This document shows, one piece after another, positions 24,579-33,710 of a stretch of 64,000 nucleotides of DNA (positions are counted from its first letter, which is position 1; each line of letters starts with the position of its first letter). The notes below the pieces were generated by a model. It was not told the DNA's origin and searched no databases. It worked only from the letters and a program-made list of their open reading frames with translations. Made by a program: the position numbers and the translations under genes. Origin of the DNA: Plantibacter flavus. Lineage in GTDB: Bacteria > Actinomycetota > Actinomycetes > Actinomycetales > Microbacteriaceae. Location of the stretch: contig NZ_FXAP01000004.1 of the NCBI RefSeq assembly GCF_900177615.1, forward strand, positions 310,001 through 374,000. Reading direction: 5' to 3'.

Positions 24579-24746
24579 CCGGCGCGGTGCGCTGGCCCGA
24601 ACCGCCCCGAACCGGCGTCAGCGCGGTGCGGCCATCCGAGTGACCGCGAACCGGCGTGACCGCGGGGCGCAGCCGTGAGCGCACCGCTCCGGAGACCCGC
24701 GCTCACGCCACAGGACCGCGCTCACGTCAGCGCACCGCGCTGGCGC
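24579..24746 (+). repeat. Intergenic hairpin element, copy F (diverged)
   Basis: Diverged left arm CCGGCGCGGTGCGCTGGC, a partial second left arm at about 24616, CTCCGGAGACC centre, and an intact right arm CTCACGTCAGCGCACCGCGC ending at about 24746, 12 bp before the stop of the converging MFS gene. Confidence 0.75.
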
Positions 24747-24757
24747 AACCCACCAGG

Positions 24758-25999
24758 TCAGCCGGCGAGGGCGGGGACCTTCTTCGGCTGCACGATGAAC
24801 CAGAGCGCACACACCGACACGACCGAGGTCGCGGCCATCACGGCACCCATGGGGATCGCGGTACCGATCCCGAGCACCCCGACGATGGGCGAGATGAGCC
24901 CCGCGAGGCCGAAGTTGAGGGCCCCGAGGAGCGACGCCGCCGTCCCGGCCTCGTGCCCGTGGTTCGCGAGTGCGAGCACCTGCACCGCCGGGAAGCCGAA
25001 GCCGCACGACAGGATGAAGAAGAACAGCGGCACCAGCACACCGAACAGCCCGACGTCGGCCATCGTCAGCGCGACGATCGTGACCGCCGAGATGAGCTGC
25101 ACGATGGTCGTGCACGCGAGGATCCACTGCGGCCCGTACCAGCGCATGAGGCGGGACGAGATCTGCACGCCGGCGACGATGCCGAGCGAGTTCACCGCGA
25201 ACAGGAGACCGTACTCCTGCGCGTCGAAGTCGTAGACCTCCTGGAAGAGGAACGACGAGCTCGAGAGGTAGGCGAACAGGCCCGAGAAGCTCATGCCACC
25301 GATGAGGGCGACACCGACGAACACGCGGTCGCTGAACACCGAGCGGTAGCGGTCGCGGACGGTGCTGTGTCCGGCGTCGCGACGCCGCGCCGGCGGCAGG
25401 GTCTCGACGATCCAGAGCGACACCGCGATGACCACGAACAGTCCGTAGGCGGCGAGGAACACGAAGAGTCCGCGCCAGTCGAGGACGAGGAGGAGCTGCG
25501 ACCCGATGACCGGGGCGGCGATCGGTGCGAGCCCGTTCACGAGCGCGAGTCGCGACAGCATCCGCACGAGCGGCTTGCCGCCGAAGAGGTCGCGGACCAT
25601 CGCCATCGCGACGACGCCACCGGCCGCCGCACCGGCACCCTGCAGCACGCGGAACACCATGAGCCACCCGATGTCGGGCGCGAACGCCGCGCCGACCGAG
25701 GCCAGGATGTGGATGCTCGTCGCGAGGATGAGCGGGAGACGCCGGCCGACCTTGTCGCTCCAGGGCCCCATGAAGAGCTGACCCACCGCGAAGCCGATCG
25801 TGGTCCCGGTGAGGGTGAGCTGGATGAGGCTGACCGGGACGTCGAGGTCCTGTTCGAGGATCGGGAACGCCGGCAGGTAGAGGTCGATGGTGAACGGCCC
25901 GAGCGCGGTGAGCGCGCCGAGCACGAGGATGTAGACGAGGCGCTGCCTGCCCGAGAGCGAGTCCCCGGGGTGGACGACGGTGATTCCTGCGGTGTGCAC
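24758..25999 (-). CDS. Bcr/CflA-type MFS drug exporter
   Basis: 413 aa with about 12 membrane helices. The N-terminal region LGPFTIDLYLPAFPIL and MGPWSDKVGRRLPL match the Bcr/CflA drug:H+ antiporter group (motif A after helix 2). GTG 25999 starts the protein. Substrates in the family include bicyclomycin, sulfonamides and chloramphenicol; the physiological substrate here is unknown. No regulator adjoins it. Divergent from the HSP90-like gene across 328 bp. Confidence 0.88.
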   Translation of the reverse strand: MHTAGITVVHPGDSLSGRQRLVYILVLGALTALGPFTIDLYLPAFPILEQDLDVPVSLIQLTLTGTTIGFAVGQLFMGPWSDKVGRRLPLILATSIHILASVGAAFAPDIGWLMVFRVLQGAGAAAGGVVAMAMVRDLFGGKPLVRMLSRLALVNGLAPIAAPVIGSQLLLVLDWRGLFVFLAAYGLFVVIAVSLWIVETLPPARRRDAGHSTVRDRYRSVFSDRVFVGVALIGGMSFSGLFAYLSSSSFLFQEVYDFDAQEYGLLFAVNSLGIVAGVQISSRLMRWYGPQWILACTTIVQLISAVTIVALTMADVGLFGVLVPLFFFILSCGFGFPAVQVLALANHGHEAGTAASLLGALNFGLAGLISPIVGVLGIGTAIPMGAVMAATSVVSVCALWFIVQPKKVPALAG

Positions 26000-26218
26000 T
26001 GGTGAACGGATTCCTAGCGAGGTGCGGGGGTGGGAGGGGTGGTCCGAACCGATGTCGAATCGATTCGAGAAGCGGCGTCAAGGCTAGCAGCCGGGGACGC
26101 GTTTTCGCGACACCCCCGGACGACCGATCGGCGCCGACCTCACTCCACAGCCCCTGGGGAGCGCGGTCGTCTCGACGACTCCCAGACGACCGCCCAGCAT
26201 CCGTTTCACGACGTTCGC

Positions 26219-26224
26219 TAGGCT
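26219..26224 (+). promoter_or_regulatory. Candidate -10 box in the 26,000-26,327 gap
   Basis: TAGGCT, the hexamer used by several genes here, about 104 bp before the HSP90-like ATG, implying a 5' leader of about 95 nt. The rest of the 328-bp divergent gap shows no clear operator or ORF. Confidence 0.4.
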
Positions 26225-26327
26225 GATCCGGCTGCAGACGAACCGGTCGCGGTCCGCCTGCCCGGAGCCCGATCCCCCCTGCATATACCCCCGATGCAGG
26301 CCCCGTAGCCGCCGACGGAAGAGAGCC

Positions 26328-28217
26328 ATGCCAGACCACTCCCGAGCCCCGCTGCCGTTCCAGGTCGACCTCCGCGGAGTCGTCGACCTGCTCAGCCGCC
26401 ACATCTACTCGGGACCGCGCGTCTACCTCCGCGAGCTCCTGCAGAACGGACGCGACGCCGTCGCCGCCCGTCGCGCCGAGGACCCGACGGCACCTCCCGG
26501 CAGACTCCTCATCACCCCGCACGTTCCACCGTCCGGCTCGGAGGCGGGTTCACCGTTCCGATTCCGCGACGACGGCGTCGGGCTCACCCGCGACGAAGCC
26601 GCCGAGCTGCTGGCGACGGTCGGCCGCAGCTCCAAGCGCGGCGACCTCGACGAACTCCAGCGCGGCGACTACCTCGGCCGGTTCGGCATCGGTCTGCTGA
26701 GCTGCTTCATGGTCGCCGACACCATCACCGTCCGCAGCCGCTCGGCTCGTGGCGGTCCGGCCATCGAGTGGATCGGCGACGCCGACGGCACGTTCACGAT
26801 CCGAGAACTCGACGACGCCACGACCGCCGCCATGCCGATCGGCTCGGAGGTCGTACTCGACCCACGCATCGACGGCCCGCTGCACGACGGCAGTCTGCTC
26901 GGTCACGGCACGGTGCTCGGCCTCGCCACGACCTTCGGACGGTTCCTCGACCTCGACGTCGAGGTGGTCGATCCCTCCGCACCCGACCACCCGGTGCGCA
27001 TCAACGTCGACCCGGTGTTCCGGACGGCTGAGGCCACCACTCGCGAGGCGCTCCTGGCGTTCGGGGAGGACCTCCTCGGGACGCGCCCGTTCGATGCCAT
27101 CGAGATCGTGGTGCCAGGCACCGGCACCCGCGGCACCGCCTTCGTCCTCCCCTCACCGCCTCCGCCGGGCGCCCGGCAGGCGAGCCGGGTCTACCTCGGC
27201 GGCATGCTGCTGAGCGAACAGATCGACGACCTGCTTCCCGAGTGGGCGTTCTTCGTGCGCTGCATCGTCGACACGACGGGGCTCCGCCCGACGGCGTCGC
27301 GCGAGCAGCTCGTGCAGGACGACGCGTTGGAGTTCACCCGCGAGGCCATCGGATCAGCCCTGCGACGGTGGATCCTCGACCTCGCCCGCCAGCGGCCGCA
27401 CCGGCTCCAGGAGTTCATCGGCGTCCACCAGCTCGGCATCAAGGCGATCGCCGCGCACGACGACGACCTCGCGAGCGCCGTCGTCCGATGGCTGCCGATC
27501 GAGACCTCCGCCGGCACGATGACCATCGACGAACATCTGTCGCAGACCGGCGTCATCCGGTACACGGCATCCCGCGACGAGTTCCGTCAGATCGCCGCGG
27601 TCGTCGATCCGGCCTCACCGATCGTCAACGGCGGGTACGTGTACGACCAGGAGATCCTGGAGCGACTGCCCCACCTGATCGACGGCGTTCGGGTCGAACG
27701 GGTGACGGTCGCCGACGAGCTCGACAACCTCGAGCCGCCGCACCTGGACGACCTCGCCGCGACGACGGCACTCGAGGACCGCGCCAGCCGCGTGCTCGCC
27801 GAGGTCGAGTGCCGGGTATCGGTGCGCCGGTACCGGCCGGACGACCTCGCCGCGCTGTACGTCGCCGACCCGTCCGTGCTCCGACGGCTCGAGCGGCACC
27901 GGGCCGCCTCGGTCGCGCCGGGTATCTGGTCGCAGGTGGTCGGGGCCGTCGACTCCTTCCTCGCCGAAGCCAGCCCAGGAGGCACTGAGGCCGACACCGC
28001 AGCCCGGCTCTGCCTCAACTGGAACGCGGCGCTCGTCCGCCGCTTGGCGACCCTCGACGACGACCTCGTGTTCGAGCGCAGCATCCAACTGCTCTACGTC
28101 CAGGCGCTCCTCGCCGGGCACCGCCCCCTCGAAGCACGCGACCGCCGCATGCTCGACGCAGCCATGACCGACCTGATCGGCCTCAGTGTCGGTCTCGACG
28201 ACAAGGAACTCCGATGA
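26328..28217 (+). CDS. HSP90-family (HtpG-like) ATPase/chaperone
   Basis: 629 aa. The GHKL nucleotide site is intact: N-box YLRELLQNGRDA (catalytic Glu36, Asn40), DDGVG at 81-85, and GRFGIGLLSCFMVAD at 117-131. A middle-domain loop GLRPTASREQL corresponds to the HtpG segment with the catalytic arginine. The N-box reads ELLQNGRDA where classic HtpG has ELISNASDA, and the C-terminal third is strongly diverged, so this is a separate HSP90 subfamily, not the housekeeping htpG. Its TGA overlaps the ATG of a large TPR protein (ATGA), so the pair is almost certainly translated together; the TPR protein is the likely partner or client. Confidence 0.88.
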   Translation: MPDHSRAPLPFQVDLRGVVDLLSRHIYSGPRVYLRELLQNGRDAVAARRAEDPTAPPGRLLITPHVPPSGSEAGSPFRFRDDGVGLTRDEAAELLATVGRSSKRGDLDELQRGDYLGRFGIGLLSCFMVADTITVRSRSARGGPAIEWIGDADGTFTIRELDDATTAAMPIGSEVVLDPRIDGPLHDGSLLGHGTVLGLATTFGRFLDLDVEVVDPSAPDHPVRINVDPVFRTAEATTREALLAFGEDLLGTRPFDAIEIVVPGTGTRGTAFVLPSPPPPGARQASRVYLGGMLLSEQIDDLLPEWAFFVRCIVDTTGLRPTASREQLVQDDALEFTREAIGSALRRWILDLARQRPHRLQEFIGVHQLGIKAIAAHDDDLASAVVRWLPIETSAGTMTIDEHLSQTGVIRYTASRDEFRQIAAVVDPASPIVNGGYVYDQEILERLPHLIDGVRVERVTVADELDNLEPPHLDDLAATTALEDRASRVLAEVECRVSVRRYRPDDLAALYVADPSVLRRLERHRAASVAPGIWSQVVGAVDSFLAEASPGGTEADTAARLCLNWNAALVRRLATLDDDLVFERSIQLLYVQALLAGHRPLEARDRRMLDAAMTDLIGLSVGLDDKELR

Positions 28218-31096
28218 CCGACACCACCGCCACCCCCGTGAACGACATCGACCCCGACGCGAGCGTCCAGGACCTCCTCGAGGAGGCCGACACCCTGCCG
28301 TGTGGTCCCGCCGAGCGCGCCCTGCTCGACGAGGCACTCCGGCGAGCTGAGGCCGCCGGCGACGAGGAGGCCGCCTACGCGACCCGCATGCGGTTGACCC
28401 AGTCGGCGCACATGACGGGCGACACCGACGCGATGTTCAGCTCCTTCGGCTGGTGCGTCGGCAAGCACGACGCAGACCCGGAGCGCTTCCCGATCACGGT
28501 CGACGGCTGCGACCTGCTGTTCCAGTACAAGTGGATGGCCGGCCGGCTGTCGACGAACCCGACCTTCTCGCTCGCGCAGATCGAGGCCATGCACGAGGAC
28601 ATGCGGGCGAGGTACGCGGCGGCGGGCGCCACGATGAGCGGCGTGGTGCAGTCGCAGTTCCACATCGCGACGGTGACCGGTCGCCTCGACGAGGCCGCCG
28701 CGTTCCTGGAACGCCGCTCGACCATCGAGGACGACCGCTACAGCCACTGCGAAGCGTGCGTGCGCAACGAGGACGCCTGGTTCCACCAGCTCCGCGGGCA
28801 CGACGACGACGCGATCCGGATCTATGACGAGATGTTCGAGAACCGCATGAGCTGTGGCGAGGAGCCGGAGACGAGCGAGGCACAGGCGCTCCTCCCCTAC
28901 CTCCGCGCCTGCCGGTTCGACGATGCCAAGGCGGCGCACCAGCGCAGCTACCGGGTCGCCCGTTCCAACGCCGACGGATTCGGCATCATCGCCGACCACC
29001 TCGTGTTCTGCGCCGTCACGGGCAACGAGGCGCGCGGCCTGGCGATGCTCGAACGCCACCTGCCGGCCCTCGTCAACGACCCCATTAACCTGTCCGGGCA
29101 CGCCGACGGGCTGATCGCGGTCGGGGTCCTGCTGGATGCCGTCGCCCGAGCCGGTCACGGTGATCTGCCCGTCCGCGGTGCCGACGCCCCGGAGCTCGCG
29201 CGGTACCTCGGCACCGAGTCGACCGACCCGGCCGAGTGGACCGTCACCGCGGTCGCGGCGCGCGCCTGGGCAGCCGCCGAGCACCTGGCCCGTGCCTTCG
29301 ACGAACGCAACGGCAACGGATTCCGCACCGAGCGGCTCGAGGCCGCGCGGGCACTCGCGACGGAACAGTGGGACCTCCCGCTGTCGGTCGAGGGTTTCGC
29401 AGCGCCTGTCGCTGAGCCTGAACCGGCGACCACGGCCGCCGAGTGGCGCGAACGGACCTCCGCGCTCCTGCAGAGCGCCGATCCACGCGGTGCGATCGTC
29501 GCCGCCGAGCAGGGCCTCGCGCTCCTCGCGGACGACGCGGATCCCGACGAGAACCTCCGCGCCGGACTCCTGGGCGCGATCGCGCAGGCAGCGGTCATCG
29601 AGGGTGACGACGACCGCGCGTGGGCGGCTTGGGCCGACCGCGACACCGCGCTGCGTGCAGCAGGACGTATCGCGGTCGCGGACGTCGAGGCCCGCTTCGG
29701 CGTGGCCCTCCTCGGCACGGCGACCGAGGACCGGCTCACCCTCCTGCTCGCCGAGCTCGACGACGCCCGTCTCGTCCCCGTCGACGCGGACCGGCTCATC
29801 CACACGCTCGTCGTCACCGCACGCCATGCGTTCGAGCTGGCGGGATCGCAGACCGAGCAGGAGTCCGCGGAACGGTTCATGGGGATCGCCGACCGGCTCG
29901 CGGGAGAGGCCGTGCTCGCCGCCGCGGTCGACGACCCGGGCGAAGCAGGCCCGCCGGCCCGCCTCCTGCACGCGCACCTCTTCGCCGTGACCGGCCGGAT
30001 CGAGGAGGCGGTGGAGCTCCTCGACCCACTCCTCGAGCCCGGGCAGCGGGCGTCCGTCCGCCTCCCGGCACTGACGCTCCGCACCCGCATGCTCGGCGGT
30101 GCCGGGGCCTTCGCCGAAGGGGTCGCGCTCGCCGACGAACTCGTCGCGCTCCAGACCGTCCTCGGCAACCGACTCGGGATCATCCAGGCGTGCTCCCTCT
30201 CGGCAGCCCTCCTGAGCGACGCCGACCGTGATCGCGAGGCCGCGGCCCGCATGCAGCTCGCGATCACCCACGCGAAGCGGGCGGAGTACGCCGACCTCGA
30301 CTCGCTCACGCTCCAACTCGCGCGGTACCTCCAGTTCGCGGGCGATGCCGCCACGGCGCTCGAGCACTACGACGAGGTCTACCAGGCGAAGCGCGAGCAC
30401 GCCGCGCCGGGTGAGCTCGCGGACCTGCTCGCCAACATGGGCGAGGCCGCGCGCATGATCGGCGAACACGGCATGGCGTACGGGGTGTGGCGCGCCGCGA
30501 TCGACGACGCCGCGTCCGTCGGGAACGACCAGGTGGTCATCCGCACCGGCTTCGGGTTGAGCACGCTCCTCGTCCAGTTCGAGGACGACGACGCGGTCGA
30601 GGTCATCGACCAGGCACTCACCGCCGCTCGCCGGCTGGGCGACCCGCAGCTCCTCGTCCAGGCACTCCAGCGTGCGGCGAGCGCACGGGCGGCCTTCGGC
30701 GACGACACCGGGCTGCCGCTCTACTCGGAGGCTCGTGACATCGCCTCGGCGCACGAGGCGGCGTGGCTCGTGGCCGACATCACCGATTCGGAGGCCCGCT
30801 CGCTCGGTGCGCTCGGTCGCGCGGACGACGCGACGGCGACCGCTCGGCTCGCCGCCGCGGGGTTCGTGGCCGCCGGTGACGAGAACGGCGCGGCGGTGGC
30901 CGAGGTGTTCGCGGCGAGGTCGCGGGTCGCCGTCGACGACCACACCGGCGCCGTCGAGCTGTTCCGTTCGGCTCGCGGACGCCTCCCTGCAGGCTCGCCC
31001 GACTGGACGACGGTCACGGCCGAGCTCGCGGACGCGTACGAGCGCTTGGAGGAGCACACCGATGCGGCACTGCTCCGGGCCGAGATCGAGGAGTGA
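28214..31096 (+). CDS. Large TPR-like protein coupled to the HSP90 gene
   Basis: 960 aa, wholly helical and soluble, with no signal peptide or membrane segment. Many degenerate tetratricopeptide-like helical pairs occur, for example AALEHYDEVYQAKREHA, HGMAYGVWRAAIDDA and RLGDPQLLVQALQRAASARA in the C-terminal third. The N-terminal 250 residues contain cysteines (SHCEACVRNEDAW, CGEEPET) that could bind a metal. No enzyme motif is seen. In eukaryotes TPR proteins dock on HSP90; here gene coupling suggests a similar physical pairing, but the short MEEVD-type tail is absent from the HSP90 partner. Function unknown. Confidence 0.85.
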   Translation: MTDTTATPVNDIDPDASVQDLLEEADTLPCGPAERALLDEALRRAEAAGDEEAAYATRMRLTQSAHMTGDTDAMFSSFGWCVGKHDADPERFPITVDGCDLLFQYKWMAGRLSTNPTFSLAQIEAMHEDMRARYAAAGATMSGVVQSQFHIATVTGRLDEAAAFLERRSTIEDDRYSHCEACVRNEDAWFHQLRGHDDDAIRIYDEMFENRMSCGEEPETSEAQALLPYLRACRFDDAKAAHQRSYRVARSNADGFGIIADHLVFCAVTGNEARGLAMLERHLPALVNDPINLSGHADGLIAVGVLLDAVARAGHGDLPVRGADAPELARYLGTESTDPAEWTVTAVAARAWAAAEHLARAFDERNGNGFRTERLEAARALATEQWDLPLSVEGFAAPVAEPEPATTAAEWRERTSALLQSADPRGAIVAAEQGLALLADDADPDENLRAGLLGAIAQAAVIEGDDDRAWAAWADRDTALRAAGRIAVADVEARFGVALLGTATEDRLTLLLAELDDARLVPVDADRLIHTLVVTARHAFELAGSQTEQESAERFMGIADRLAGEAVLAAAVDDPGEAGPPARLLHAHLFAVTGRIEEAVELLDPLLEPGQRASVRLPALTLRTRMLGGAGAFAEGVALADELVALQTVLGNRLGIIQACSLSAALLSDADRDREAAARMQLAITHAKRAEYADLDSLTLQLARYLQFAGDAATALEHYDEVYQAKREHAAPGELADLLANMGEAARMIGEHGMAYGVWRAAIDDAASVGNDQVVIRTGFGLSTLLVQFEDDDAVEVIDQALTAARRLGDPQLLVQALQRAASARAAFGDDTGLPLYSEARDIASAHEAAWLVADITDSEARSLGALGRADDATATARLAAAGFVAAGDENGAAVAEVFAARSRVAVDDHTGAVELFRSARGRLPAGSPDWTTVTAELADAYERLEEHTDAALLRAEIEE

Positions 31097-31151
31097 TCGG
31101 GATCGTCCTCAGCGGGCCGACGGCACCGCGAGGACGGTCTTCGGACCGCGC

Positions 31152-32132
31152 CTAGGGCAGTCGCGCGAAGGCGCGGACGGGGAAGGTCGCGAAGTCCTCG
31201 ACGAGTGGCGGCGTCGCCGTGAAGGCGGCGCCGCTCGCGGGGAGCTGCTCGAGGCCGGTGAGGTGCTCGACCACCTGGATCCCGGCCTCGAGGAGCAGCG
31301 AGTGGGCCGGACGCGCGCCACCGGACCCGGGCTCGGCGTCGTCGATGTTGATGGAGTCGATGCCGACCAGCACCACGCCTTGCTCGACGAGGTACCGCAC
31401 CCCGTCCTCGGCGAGGTAGGGAGCGTCCTTCGTGTAGGCCTCGGTCGCGAAGTGGCGGTCCCACCCGGTGTGCAGGAGCACGGCGGTCCCGCGCAGGTCG
31501 CGCTCGAGGAAGACGTTCGCGCCGATGCCGCGTTCCGTCGAGTCTTGGAGGTGGAACACCTCGGCCGGGAGGTCGACAAGCTGCTCGAGCGTCAGGCTCG
31601 CGAGGTCGCCGCCGCCGGCGTAGCGGTGGTACGGGCTGTCGAGGTAGGTGCCGGTGTTGCCGACCATCTCGATCATGTCCATCGCGAACTCGGTGCCCTC
31701 GGCGTACTTCGAGCGCGAGTCCTCACGCGTGAGGAACGGACGGATCACCGGCTCCGGCAGCCCCGGGTAGGTGCGGAGGCCGGCTCGGATCGGGTGGCTG
31801 AGTTCGACGAGCGCGCCCTCCGGACGGGGGCGCACGGCGTCCGCCTGGGCTGCGGTGTCCGGGATCTCGAGCCCGGCCGCCGCTGCCGCCGCCAGGATCC
31901 CGCGCGAGCCCTTGTGCTGCTCGCGCACGATCTCGAGCTTGGTGATGCGGATCTCGCCGACCATCGCGAGACCGAGGTGCGTGACGAGCAGCCGACCGAC
32001 CTCCTGCTGCTGCGCCTTCCCCTTCGTCTGTGCGATGGCGGGTGGCAGGTCGAGACGGAAGTCCTCGACGGCGAGACCGCCGCCGTTCAGGAAGCTGACG
32101 GTGGCATCGAGGACGGCGCGTTGTTCGGTCAT
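31152..32132 (-). CDS. Cyclase-family (kynurenine formamidase-like) protein with altered metal motif
   Basis: 326 aa. Residues 105-326 match the cyclase/KynB fold (VELSHPIRAGLRTYPGLPEP, HTGWDRHF, DSINIDD). The family signature HxGTHxDxPxH reads NTGTYLDSPYHRY at 159-171, so two of its metal-binding histidines are replaced by Asn and Tyr. An extra ~100 residues form the N-terminus. Activity as a metal-dependent hydrolase is therefore uncertain. Start ATG 32132 follows GAGGGC, or a CAGAAT box 6 nt upstream. Convergent with the TPR gene across 55 bp. Confidence 0.75.
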   Translation of the reverse strand: MTEQRAVLDATVSFLNGGGLAVEDFRLDLPPAIAQTKGKAQQQEVGRLLVTHLGLAMVGEIRITKLEIVREQHKGSRGILAAAAAAGLEIPDTAAQADAVRPRPEGALVELSHPIRAGLRTYPGLPEPVIRPFLTREDSRSKYAEGTEFAMDMIEMVGNTGTYLDSPYHRYAGGGDLASLTLEQLVDLPAEVFHLQDSTERGIGANVFLERDLRGTAVLLHTGWDRHFATEAYTKDAPYLAEDGVRYLVEQGVVLVGIDSINIDDAEPGSGGARPAHSLLLEAGIQVVEHLTGLEQLPASGAAFTATPPLVEDFATFPVRAFARLP

Positions 32133-32277
32133 GCCCTCATTCTGACGGGTGCCGCGAACCCTGCCGAGGGATTCTCGGCCATGGGCCACCGATATCCGGC
32201 CATGACCGTGGGGTCCCGTCGACTGGACGGCTGAGCGCACTCCACAAGCAGCCCTCGTGAGGCTTTTGTACACAGGG

Positions 32278-32318
32278 CTTGCATATCACATACCTCATGC
32301 TTATCCTCGATATGCAAG
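32278..32318. promoter_or_regulatory. Inverted repeat upstream of CUT1/GH29 operon
   Basis: Perfect 10-bp arms CTTGCATATC (32278-32287) and GATATGCAAG (32309-32318), 21 bp apart, in an AT-rich island 39 bp before the binding-protein ATG. Probably an operator with the promoter between the arms; no regulator gene adjoins. Confidence 0.65.
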
Positions 32319-32357
32319 GACGGCTGACGAACCCGTCCGCGGACGAGGAGAGCCACC

Positions 32358-33710
32358 ATGAAGCACCATCGAACCCTGTCGATCGCCGCTGCAGCCGCCA
32401 CACTGGCCGCGCTCTCCGCGTGCACGAGCGACGCCGGGGGCGAGCGGGTCGGTCGCTGCGCGATCGCAGACGAATTCGCCGCTGGCACGCCGGTCGACAC
32501 GACGCCGTCGGGCGAGATCACGTTCCAGACCACCGCGCTGAAGGCCTCGTTCTCCGAGTACTTCACCGAACTCATCGAGGAGTTCGAGGCCGCCTACCCC
32601 GGCACCACCGTCACCTGGGAGGACGACCCTGGCGACGGCAGCTTCGCCACCCGGCTCGTCGCGGACGCGCAGGCGTGCTCGCTGGCAGACGTCGTGAACA
32701 TGCCGCTCGCCACCGCCGGCGGGCTGCGCGAACAGGGCTTCCTCGCCGACCTCGACGCCGCGTCACCGGGCATCGGCGACGACTTCATCCCGAGCCTGTG
32801 GGACAGCCTGGTCCTCCCGGGCGACGACCACCACTACATGCTCCCCTGGTACTGGGGCCTCATCGGCCTCCAGACGTACAACACCGAGCTCATGCAGCGC
32901 GCCGGGCTCGACCCGGAGCAACCGCCGACCACCTTCGAGGAACTCTTCGATGCTGCCGATCAGGTCGCCGAACGGTCGAACGGCGAGTTCAGCGCCTTCT
33001 CCGCGAGTCTCGGTCTGCGACTCCCGCTCGAGTGGCAGCTGCAGGAGGCCGAGGTCATCGCCGACGACGGTTCGGCGTTCGTCTTCGCCGACGATCAGGC
33101 CGTGCAGGAGTGGACCGAGCGCATGACACGACTCGCGCTGGCCGGCGGCATCCCGAAGGACTCGATCGCGTCCGATGACGAGCCCACCGCCCTGTTCACC
33201 CAGGGCGCGGCCGTCTGGGGCTCACCGAACGCCTCGTCGCTCCGGTACGTGCAGGAGGGCAACCCGGGCGTCTACGAGCACGTGGGCGTCTCGTCCCTCC
33301 TCGACCGACGCGGCACGGCGATCGCCGAGGTGCAGACCATCGGTGTCCCGAGCACGAGCACCAACCCGGCCACCGCCATCGCGTTCGCGCGGTTCCTCCT
33401 CGCCGCCGAGCAGCAGAGCCGCTTCATCAGCGACCCACGCATCCAGAACTTCCCGAGCACCACCGAGTCGCTCGACATCCCGAAGCTCACCGACATCACC
33501 GGTACCGCACCCATCGACGAGGCGAACCGTCTCGCCGTCGACCTCGCCGACGAAGCGGAGATCGTGACCATCGTGCAGTGGAGCGACGCGGTCGCGAACG
33601 CGGTCAACGCCGAGCTCCAGCTGGCCCTCACCGGGAAGAAGCCGCCGCGTGAGGCACTCCAGGCCGCCCAGGACGCGGCGAACCGGGTCATCGGAGCCGA
33701 CGCCCGATGA
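32358..33710 (+). CDS. ABC transporter sugar-binding lipoprotein (CUT1)
   Basis: 450 aa. Signal peptide with lipobox ALSAC cleaving before the cysteine at about residue 22, so membrane-anchored on the outside. The body has the MalE-like pattern ITFQTTALKASFSEYFTELI, FEAAYPGTTVTWED and WYWGLIGLQTYNTELMQRAG. First gene of a four-gene operon with two permeases and a GH29 fucosidase, so a fucosylated oligosaccharide is the probable ligand. ATG 32358 has GGAGAG upstream. The next gene starts inside its last codon (ATGA). Confidence 0.9.
   Translation: MKHHRTLSIAAAAATLAALSACTSDAGGERVGRCAIADEFAAGTPVDTTPSGEITFQTTALKASFSEYFTELIEEFEAAYPGTTVTWEDDPGDGSFATRLVADAQACSLADVVNMPLATAGGLREQGFLADLDAASPGIGDDFIPSLWDSLVLPGDDHHYMLPWYWGLIGLQTYNTELMQRAGLDPEQPPTTFEELFDAADQVAERSNGEFSAFSASLGLRLPLEWQLQEAEVIADDGSAFVFADDQAVQEWTERMTRLALAGGIPKDSIASDDEPTALFTQGAAVWGSPNASSLRYVQEGNPGVYEHVGVSSLLDRRGTAIAEVQTIGVPSTSTNPATAIAFARFLLAAEQQSRFISDPRIQNFPSTTESLDIPKLTDITGTAPIDEANRLAVDLADEAEIVTIVQWSDAVANAVNAELQLALTGKKPPREALQAAQDAANRVIGADAR

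Noticed and set aside
2403-24746. Hairpin elements as insertion-sequence or MITE remnants
   Set aside because: No transposase fragment, no consistent target duplications seen, and arms vary in number. Not excluded, but the strict gene-end location argues for a functional element.
28094-31057. 987-codon open frame antisense to the TPR gene
   Set aside because: Arg/Glu/Gly/Val-rich low-complexity translation with no domain; a GC-rich antisense shadow of a well-supported gene.
26328-31096. Calling the HSP90/TPR pair an anti-phage system
   Set aside because: No other defence genes, mobile elements or nucleases are nearby; context alone does not support it.
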